Positions 55,601 through 64,000 of a stretch of 64,000 nt of DNA are shown in pieces. The stretch comes from Ascaris suum. Lineage: Eukaryota; Nematoda; Chromadorea; Rhabditida; Ascarididae. The first letter of the stretch is position 1. Each line of letters begins with the position of its first letter. The notes below the pieces were generated by a model, which ran no database searches, was not told the origin of the DNA, and saw only the letters and a program-made list of their open reading frames with translations. The stretch is from contig CM024190.1 in the NCBI GenBank assembly GCA_013433145.1, positions 7,540,120-7,604,119 of the forward strand, read 5' to 3'. The translations under genes were made by a program, and so were the position numbers.

Positions 55601-58600
55601 TCCGCCTTCGTATATTGATCTACTTTCACCTACCCTCACATTTTGATATACTTTGGTACTTTGATCTACGCACACATTTTTCAACTGTGATACTTTCACC
55701 TGCCTTCAGATATTGTTCTACTCTGATATATTATTCAACCTCCATATTTTGGTCAGCTTCGATCTACCCTCATATTTTGATCTACATTGATACTTTGATC
55801 TACCTTCGCAATTTCGTCCCTTTGGTCTACCCTCACACGGTGACCTATTTTGATACTTTAATCTACCTTGACACTTCGATCTGCTTTGATACACTGATCT
55901 ATTGTCAGGCTTTGACGTAGTTCGATACTTTGACCTACCTCTACATTTTGATCCACTCTGATACATTGATCTACCTTCATATTGTGATCTACCTTCGTAT
56001 TTTGATCTGCTTTCATCTACCCTCACATTTTGACATACTCTGATTATTTGATCTACGTTCACATTTCGTCTACTTTGATGTTTTGATGTATTCTCACATT
56101 TTCATATACTTTGATACTTTGATCTACGTTCACGTTTGGCATACCTTGATAACTTGATCTACCGTCACGTTTTGATCCACTCTGATAGATCGGTCAACCT
56201 GCATATTTTGATCTACTTCTATCTACCCTCAGATTTTGATCTACCTTGACACTTTGACCTGCTCTCAAATACTGATCTGCAGCTGATCTGCAGCCTACTT
56301 TGATACTTTGATCTACCCTCACATTTTTATCTACTCTGATGCACTGATCTGCATGCATATTGTGACCTACCTTCATATTTCGATATACTTCGAACCACCC
56401 TCATACCTTGATTTACATTGACATTTTAAGCTACCTTCATAATTTGGTCCCCTTGGTCTACCCTCCCAATGTGACCTACTTTGATACTTTGATCTACCCC
56501 CACATTTTGATCTACTCTTATACGTTGAACTGCGTTCATATTTCATCTACCTTCGTATTTTGATCTACTTTCATCTACCCTCACATTTTGATATACTTTA
56601 ACACTGATCTACGTCCACATTCGGTGTCTACTTTGACATTTCGATCTGATGTCACATTTGATCTACTTTGATACTTTGATCTACCTTCACAATTTCGTCC
56701 TTTGGTCTACCCTCACACGGTGACCTATTTTGATACTTTAATCTACTTGATACTTCGATCTGCTTTGATACACTGATCTATTGTCAGGCTTTGACGTAGT
56801 TCGATACTTTGACCTACCTCTACATTTTGATCCACTGATACATTGATCTACCTTCATATTGTGATCTACCTTCGTATTTTGATCTGCTTTCATCTACCCT
56901 CACATTTTGACATACTCTGATTATTTGATCTACGTTCACATTTCGTCTACTTTGATGTTTTGATGTATTCTCACATTTTCATATACTTTGATACTTTGAT
57001 CTACGTTCACGTTTGGCATACCTTGATAACTTGATCTACCGTCACGTTTTGATCCACTCTGATAGATCGGTCAACCTGCATATTTTGATCTACTTCTACC
57101 TACCCTCAGATTTTGATCTACCTTGACACTTTGACCTGCTCTCAAATACTGATCTGCAGCTGATCTGCAGCTACTTTGATACTTTGATCTACCCTCACTT
57201 TTGATCTACTCTTATACGTTGAACTGCGTTCATATTTTCATCTACCTTCGTATTTTGATCTACTTTCATCTACCTTCACAATTCGACTCACTCACATACA
57301 ATGATGTACCTACATGTTTTGATCTACTTTGATCTACCTCCACATTTTGATCTACTCTGATGCATTGATCAACGCTCATATTGTGATCCGCCTTCGTATA
57401 TTGATCTACTTTCACCTACCCTCACATTTTGATATACTTTGGTACTTTGATCTACGCACACATTTTTTCAACTGTGATACTTTCACCTGCCTTCAGATAT
57501 TGTTCTACTCTGATATATTATTCAACCTCCATATTTTGGTCAGCTTCGATCTACCCTCATATTTTGATCTACATTGATACTTTGATCTACCTTCGCAATT
57601 TCGTCCCTTTGGTCTACCCTCACACGGTGACCTATTTTGATACTTTAATCTACCTTGACACTTCGATCTGCTTTGATACACTGATCTATTGTCAGGCTTT
57701 GACGTAGTTCGATACTTTGACCTACCTCTACATTTTGATCCACTCTGATACATTGATCTACCTTCATATTGTGATCTACCTTCGTATTTTGATCTGCTTT
57801 CATCTACCCTCACATTTTGACATACTCTGATTATTTGATCTACGTTCACATTTCGTCTACTTTGATGTTTTGATGTATTCTCACATTTTCATATACTTTG
57901 ATACTTTGATCTACGTTCACGTTTGGCATACCTTGATAACTTGATCTACCGTCACGTTTTGATCCACTCTGATAGATCGGTCAACCTGCATATTTTGATC
58001 TACTTCTATCTACCCTCAGATTTTGATCTACCTTGACACTTTGACCTGCTCTCAAATACTGATCTGCAGCTGATCTGCAGCCTACTTTGATACTTTGATC
58101 TACCCTCACATTTTGATCTACTCTGATGCACTGATCTGCATGCATATTGTGACCTACCTTCATATTTCGATATACTTCGAACCACCCTCATACCTTGATT
58201 TACATTGACATTTTAAGCTACCTTCATAATTTGGTCCCCTTGGTCTACCTCCCAATGTGACCTACTTTGATACTTTGATCTACCCCCACATTTTGATCTA
58301 CTCTTATACGTTGAACTGCGTTCATATTTTCATCTACCTTCGTATTTTGATCTACTTTCATCTACCCTCACATTTTGATATACTTTAACACTGATCTACG
58401 TCCACATTCGGTGTCTACTTTGACATTTCGATCTGATGTCACATTCTGATCTACTTTGATACTTTGATCTACCTTCACAATTTCGTCCCTTGGTCTACCC
58501 TCACACGGTGACCTATTTTGATACTTTAATCTACCTTGATACTTCGATCTGCTTTGATACACTGATCTATTGTCAGGCTTTGACGTAGTTCGATACTTTG

Positions 58601-61600
58601 ACCTACCTCTACATTTTGATCCACTCTGATACATTGATCTACTTCATATTGTGATCTACCTTCGTATTTTGATCTGCTTTCATCTACCCTCACATTTTGA
58701 CATACTCTGATTATTTGATCTACGTTCACATTTCGTCTACTTTGATGTTTTGATGTATTCTCACATTTTCATATACTTTGATACTTTGATCTACGTTCAC
58801 GTTTGGCATACCTTGATAACTTGATCTACCGTCACGTTTTGATCCACTCTGATAGATCGGTCAACCTGCATATTTTGATCTACTTCTATCTACCCTCAGA
58901 TTTTGATCTACCTTGACACTTTGACCTGCTCTCAAATACTGATCTGCAGCTGATCTGCAGCCTACTTTGATACTTTGATCTACCCTCACATTTTGATCTA
59001 CTCTGATGCGCTGATCTGCATGCATATTGTGACCTACCTTCATATTTCGATATACTTCGAACTACCCTCATACTTTGATTTACATTGACATTTTAAGCTA
59101 CCTTCATAATTTGGTCCCCTTGGTCTACCCTCCCAATGTGACCTACTTTGATACTTTGATCTACCCCCACATTTTGATCTACTCTTATACGTTGAACTGC
59201 GTTCATATTCTCATCTACCTTCGTATTTTGATCTACTTTCATCTACCCTCACATTTTGATATACTTTAACACTGATCTACGTCCACATTCGGTGTCTACT
59301 TTGACATTTCGATCTGATGTCACATTCTGATCTACTTTGATACTTTGATTTACCTTCACAATTCGACTCACTCGCATACAATGATGTACCTACATGTTTT
59401 GATCTACTTTGATCTACCTCCACATTTTGATCTACTCTGATGCATTGATCAACGCTCATATTGTGATCGCCTTCGTATATTGATCTACTTTCACCTACCC
59501 TCACATTTTGATATACTTTAACACTGATCTACGTCCACATTCGGTGTCTACTTTGATATTTCGATCTGATGTCACATTCTGATCTACTTTGATACTTTGA
59601 TCTACCTTCACATTTCGACTCACTCACATACAATGATGTACCTACATGTTTTGATCTACTTTGATCTACCTCCACATTTTGATCTACTCTGATGCATTGA
59701 TCAACGCTCATATTGTGATCCGCCTTCGTACATTGATCTACTTTCACCTACCCTCACATTTTGATATACTTTGGTACTTTGATCTACGCACACATTTTTT
59801 CAACTGTGATACTTTCACCTGCCTTCAGATGTTGTTCTACTCTGATATATTATTCAACCTCCATATTTTGGTCAGCTTCGATCTACCCTCATATTTTGAT
59901 CTACATTGACACTTTGATCTACCATCGCAATTTCGTCCCTTTGGTCTACCCTCACACGGTGACCTATTTTGATACTTTAATCTACCTTGACACTTCGATC
60001 TGCTTTGATACACTGATCTATTGTCAGGCTTTGACGTAGTTTGATACTTTGACCTACCTCTACATTTTGATCCACTCTGATACATTGATCTACCTTCATA
60101 TTGTGATCTACCTTCGTATTTTGATCTGCTTTCATCTACCCTCACATTTTGACATACTCTGATTATTTGATCTACGTTCACATTTCGTCTACTTTGATGT
60201 TTTGATGTATTCTCACATTTTCATATACTTTGATACTTTGATCTACGTTCACGTTTGGCATAACTTGATAACTTGATCTACCGTCACGTTTTGATCCACT
60301 CTGATAGATCGGTCAACCTGCATATTTTGATCTACTTCTATCTACCCTCAGATTTTGATCTACCTTGACACTTTGACCTGCTCTCAAATACTGATCTGCA
60401 GCTGATCTGCAGCCTACTTTGATACTTTGATCTACCCTCACATTTTGATCTACTCTGATGCACTGATCTGCATGCATATTGTGACCTACCTTCATATTTC
60501 GATATACTTCGAACTACCCTCATACCTTGATTTACATTGACATTTTAAGCTACCTTCACAATTTGGTCCCCTTGGTCTACCCTCCCAATGTGAAATACTT
60601 TGATACTTTATCTACCCCACATTTTGATCTACTCTTATACGTTGAACTGCGTTCATATTTTCATCTACCTTCGTATTTTGATCTACTTTCATCTACCCTC
60701 ACATTTTGATATACTTTAACACTGATCTCGTCCACATTCGGTGTCTACTTTGATATTTCGATCTGATGTCACATTCTGATCTACTTTGATACTTTGATCT
60801 ACCTTCACAATTCGACTCACTCACATACAATGATGTACCTACATGTTTTGATCTACTTTGATCTACCTCCACATTTTGATCTACTCTGATGCATTGATCA
60901 ACGCTCATATTGTGATCTTCGTATATTGATCTACTTTCATCTACCCTCACATTTTGATATACTTTAACACTGATCTACGTCCACATTCGGTGTCTACTTT
61001 GATATTTCGATCTGATGTCACATTCTGATCTACTTTGATACTTTGATCTACCTTCACAATTCGACTCACTCACATACAATGATGTACCTACATGTTTTGA
61101 TCTACTTTGATCTACCTCCACATTTTGATCTACTCTGATGCATTGATCTACCCTCACTATGTGATCTACTTTGATACGTTGATCTAACCTCACGCTTTGA
61201 TCTACTTCGAAACCTTGATCTGGCTTCATATTTTTATCTACTCTTATATACCTTCGCATTTTGATCTCGGATGCTTTGACCTGCTCTCATATCAAAGTAT
61301 GAAGGTACATCAAAGTATCGGCGTAAATGAAAATGTGAAGGTAGATCGTAGTACCAAGCAGATCAAAACATGAATTTAGATCGAAGTATGAGCGTGGATC
61401 AAAATGAGAAGGTGGATCAAAGTAGATGAAAATGAGGATCGATCAAGATGGGGTTCAAAACGGAGGGAGATGAGGGTGCGATGGATCAAAATGAAGAGGA
61501 AAAGGAAGACAGGTGAAAATCAAGGCAGATCAAAACGGTCAAAACAGAGATCAAAATGAAGATCGATCAAAACGAGGATCAACTTGAGGGGAGATCAATA

Positions 61601-63155
61601 TGCAGATAGATCAAAACGAAGATAGTTCATAATGGAGGGAGATCAAAATGCACATGGATCAAAATCAAGGGCAAAATGAAGGTAGATCAAAATGAAGACA
61701 GACGAAAATCAAGGCAGATCAAAGCGGCCAAAACGAAGATTAAAATGAAGATATATCAAAATGAGGGTGCATCAAAACGAAGGGAGATCAAAACCAGCTA
61801 GACCAAAACGAGGACAGATCAAAATGAACATAGACCAAAGTGAAGACAGATCAAAATGAAGACGAAAATGAATACAGAGAAAAATGGAGATAGACGAAAA
61901 CGGAGATAGATCATAATTGTCGAAGTGAAAATGAAAATGAAGATCCATGAAAATGAGGATCCAAAACGAAGGTCCGTGTAACTGAAGACCAAAATGTTCC
62001 CATGCCTCTTCACTTTGTTCTATCTTCATTTTGATCTATTTTCGTTTTGATCTGGCTTGGCTTCGACCGACCTTGGTTTTGGTCTTCACTTTGATCTGTC
62101 TTCACTTCTTCCTACTTCCTTTTGATCTATCTTGATCTTGATCCACTCCCCGCTATATCACACAAAAACTGAAACAGGCACAGCGCGGAATCGAACCCTT
62201 CTCCCGTTATTTTACTTTGTCCCAGTCCACGCGTAGCCGACTGCGCCATTCAACGGTTGCAACCCACGGCAAATTTCATCATCTATATATTTGCAAAGAA
62301 AATATATACACTCTTTGCACCATACTTTGTAGTCCTCTCGACGAATATTCGCATTGTTTGGAATGATTTCACCTCATGCTCCAATTTAATACTACCTACA
62401 CTTGTGCAACTCCGCTCATTGAGATTTGCCATGCACGGAAACCCTTAAGTAAAAAATGGCATATATATACTCTTTTCACCCGCTTGCACTACACCAACTC
62501 CCACCAAAGTGTATACTTATGGAAAGCACAAAATTTCCAATATTCTAAAGAAAAAATGACGCTCCTGAGCGGAATAGTTGTTGAGATAACGTTGACGAAA
62601 GGGTAAAATAGCTTATGATCTTCTGTATTAGTTAGATTATGCTAGATCAGAATTAGAAAAAAAGATAAAATAGACAAACTCAGTGAGTGCGTATGTATAT
62701 AACGCGGTAACAAAGAACTGTAATTACCTGACATGTGTCAGCTGGCCAGCTTTGCATCCTCTCGACACGAGGTCCTGTGACAGCTCCACCTCCTTTTCCT
62801 CCTCCTCGAACTCACTTTCACTGATCTGACCGGGACTGAAACATCCCGAGATAAGCATTACCATATTCGAAATATAACGACAAACGTTGCCTTAATGCAT
62901 CACTGTTTCATCTAGCGCTATTTCCGTTTATTCACAACAGTACAACTCAAAATTTCTGGCATGTGTGCTCATAGTGGCTTTTTTGGCAAAAAAAAAAACT
63001 GAATTCTTCCACTGAATATCGCATGATGAAGGCAGCGTTTCACTCCAGCCCATTAAAAAGAGGCCAATCTGTGGCTGCTTCGAGGCTTTTTACGGTCTAC
63101 ACATGTGTGATGTTGTAGGCTTCCTCAGTAGGCATTTCCATGCAGAAGTCGGGTT

Positions 63156-63242
<87 letters not shown>

Positions 63243-63969
63243 CATACATATATGAAAGAAAAATCCTCCCTAATTAACTTTCACTTAAAACTGGAGGAAA
63301 TTTATAAGCTCCAAAGATTCTATTAGGCAGTACTACAATAAAGAAAGATACTTGAGAAAGTAGTCGCTGATATCCTTGTACCTCGAAAGATCTGGTACCC
63401 TGCCTTGAACAATCTTCTTTGCTGCCCGGCTTAATCCGGCTGGCACTGTCTTAATCGCACTAAAAAGCAGCAATCCTCATTTTTCAGTGACAGAAACAAT
63501 CGTAAAAAGATAGCTTCCTCTATGCCTCTTGCTAAAAGAATCAACCTTTGGGAAGCAACCGATGCAAGGTATATAACCAGACTGCAATAATATTTTGATA
63601 AGCATCCAATTACATAAGCTTCTTTAGGATCGTTTAGTAGAATCGCCTTCCGTTTTGCTCTCCAACATAAGAATCTCAAAGCAGAAAACACGCAAGATTT
63701 TGGAAGCATACGTGCAAAGTACATAAATGACGAGATAGCTTACATCTCGGCTGATGTCAGCAATCAAGATTCGAAAAATACTTGTCACCAACTATCTCTT
63801 ATATCATTGAAAAAAAAGAACGCAAGCAGATCTGCATATTTTCTAGAAAGAACGCAAAATACAGACATGTAAATATCAAGCAAGAAACTTACTAGTGCCG
63901 CAATTCAAAAACGTCACTTTGGGCATCGTAGTTGATCAAGACACATCGGCGGATTTTAGACAGTTTCAC
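40624..63969 (-). CDS. lpd-6: Peter Pan / SSF1 homologue (Brix-domain ribosome-biogenesis factor), C-terminal six exons
   Basis: Peter Pan/Ssf proteins act in the nucleolus in 60S subunit assembly and 27S pre-rRNA processing. Minus-strand exons in order are 63893-63969, 63352-63459, 62728-62835, 42487-42630, 42044-42241 and 40624-40807. Phases agree at every junction (2, 2, 2, 2, 2), and the 819 nt make 272 residues plus TAA. Diagnostic matches are VKLSKIRRCVLINYD, FELRHYAIKTVPAG, SRAAKKIVQG, PDLSRYKDISDY, an acidic stretch (ESEFEEEEKEVEL), VRLVELGPRLTMVLMKVEDG and VLYHSYMQKT, which is the C-terminal half of the Brix domain. A Lys/Glu/Gln-rich coiled segment and a basic nuclear tail (SKKRRRSGG) follow. 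The 5' part lies past the window. The intron between exons 62728-62835 and 42487-42630 is 20,097 nt and holds the satellite array. Confidence 0.92.
43312..43360 (+). repeat. Left copy of a diverged direct repeat flanking the array
   Basis: Starts AACGTAAACGAAAGGGTGAA and shares most of its first 45 positions with 62588-62636, including GACGAAAGGGT-like and AAATAGCTTA segments. Confidence 0.5.
43715..44096 (-). repeat. Left edge of the array, inverted orientation
   Basis: Diverged 18-bp units here read GATCAAAATGTGAAGGTA on the plus strand, the reverse complement of the main block. The orientation changes at about 44063-44096. Confidence 0.85.
44097..61290 (+). repeat. Main block of the array with alternating 912/881-bp higher-order units
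   Basis: Marker spacings are 912, 910, 908, then 881, 912, 882, 911, 881, 912, 882, 912, 878, 910, 877, 910 and 880, then 1452. From 47311 to 58059 the two unit types alternate strictly, giving six successive dimers of 1793, 1793, 1793, 1794, 1788 and 1787 bp. The long unit carries an ATTCGACTCACTCACATACA segment that the short unit lacks. The short unit carries a GCATGCATATTGTGACC segment. Confidence 0.9.
59340..61290 (+). repeat. Irregular right edge of the main block
   Basis: The CTCACATACAATGATGTACC marker recurs near 59361 (as CTCGCATACA...), 59616, 60810 and 61055. Spacings of about 255 and 245 bp show truncated higher-order units and local duplications rather than complete 0.9-kb units. 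Confidence 0.7.
61291..62150 (-). repeat. Right edge of the array, diverged and inverted, with a final flip
   Basis: Units read AGATCAAAATGAAGG-like on the plus strand from about 61291 to 61990, opposite to the main block. From about 62005 to 62150 they return to the CTTCATTTTGATCTATT orientation. Divergence is much higher than inside the array. Confidence 0.8.
62178..62257 (-). pseudogene. tRNA-like element (tRNA pseudogene or tRNA-derived SINE head)
   Basis: On the minus strand, TGGCGCAGTCGG (62248-62237) fits RNA polymerase III box A and GGTTCGATTCC (62197-62187) fits box B. They are 39 nt apart, a little long for an intronless tRNA. A short D-stem (GCG/CGC) can form, but the T-stem is poorly paired and no acceptor stem is apparent. 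An intact functional tRNA is therefore unlikely. Confidence 0.5.
62588..62636 (+). repeat. Right copy of a diverged direct repeat flanking the array
   Basis: Starts AACGTTGACGAAAGGGTAAA and is the counterpart of 43312-43360, about 19.3 kb away on the other side of the satellite and in the same orientation. Confidence 0.5.
63159..63241. repeat. (AT)n microsatellite
   Basis: About 83 bp of AT repeat in the Peter Pan intron between exons 62728-62835 and 63352-63459. Confidence 0.95.
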
Positions 63970-64000
63970 CTGAAGAACGCGAATGATCCCTTATGTAGCA

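Larger units (their letters stand above)
43715..62150. repeat. Satellite-like tandem array, about 18-bp base unit with higher-order structure
   Basis: The base unit on the plus strand of the main block is TTTGATCTACCTTCACAT, alternating with TTTGATCTACTTTGATAC, each 18 bp. Units are grouped into higher-order repeats marked by CTGATCTGCAG in a tandem pair. That marker starts at 44581, 45493, 46403, 47311, 48192, 49104, 49986, 50897, 51778, 52690, 53572, 54484, 55362, 56272, 57149, 58059, 58939 and 60391. Corresponding higher-order units look almost identical, differing mainly by 1-2 bp indels. The edges are more diverged. It lies wholly in the Peter Pan intron. Confidence 0.95.
42631..62727 (-). 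other. 20.1-kb intron of the Peter Pan homologue
   Basis: Donor CATGTCAG|GTAATT and acceptor CCGTTTTTCAG. The spliced codon reads AG|A, giving HVRLVELGPR, which matches the family across the junction and so confirms that the two exons belong together. Most of the intron is tandem repeat. The non-repeat flanks (42631-43700 and 62160-62727) hold no exon I could recognise. Confidence 0.85.

Noticed and set aside
43795..61259. Dozens of 60-125-codon open frames (KVDQN..., SRSKYEGR..., IYLHILIYS...)
   Set aside because: They follow the 18-bp satellite in every available frame on both strands, recur with the higher-order period and lie inside an intron.
43715..62150. CRISPR-like array
   Set aside because: There are no unique spacers between constant repeats; all units are related, and the locus is in a eukaryotic intron.

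Overview
The window is animal nuclear DNA, most likely from a parasitic nematode. It is AT-rich, its genes are split by long introns, and splice acceptors are of the T-rich TTTTCAG/TTTTTAG type. Four gene neighbourhoods are recognisable: Wnt ligands, a disordered protein of unknown family, a UBE2Q-type ubiquitin-conjugating enzyme (C. elegans UBC-25 type) and a Peter Pan/SSF Brix-domain ribosome-biogenesis factor (C. elegans LPD-6 type). The species cannot be fixed from sequence alone. Large introns and TTGCA-rich patches would suit an ascaridid-like worm, but that is a guess.

Layout. Positions 1-948 (minus) hold the N-terminal exon of one Wnt-like gene (Wnt B), which runs off the left edge. 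Positions about 2176-9288 (minus) hold exons of a second, divergent Wnt-like gene (Wnt A), with five exons whose splice phases agree. Positions 13092-19814 (plus) hold a multi-exon gene for a long, low-complexity, probably disordered protein. It ends near a consensus PP1-docking motif and has one reading-frame break near 19050-19160. Positions 19815-28874 are intergenic. Positions 28952-38044 (plus) hold a complete nine-exon UBE2Q homologue; all junctions keep frame and give 348 residues. Positions 40624-63969 (minus) hold the C-terminal six exons of a Peter Pan homologue (272 residues visible), convergent with UBE2Q; its 5' part lies beyond the right edge.

The most striking element is inside the Peter Pan gene. 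One intron (42631-62727, about 20.1 kb) is almost filled by a satellite-like array at about 43.7-62.15 kb. Its base unit is about 18 bp, and it is organised into higher-order units of about 0.91 and 0.88 kb. These alternate as a dimer of about 1.79 kb in at least six successive copies. Array orientation flips near both ends. Because 18 is a multiple of 3 and most units lack stops, the array shows many spurious open frames of hexapeptide repeats on both strands.

Other notable items are a 93-bp near-perfect hairpin in a UBE2Q intron, a Wnt whose normally acylated serine position is phenylalanine, a palindromic triple E-box, several long (AT)n tracts, a run of 20 G, and a tRNA-like box A/box B element beside the satellite array.

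Exon models were made by hand from reading frames, splice sites and family knowledge. No alignment or database search was run.
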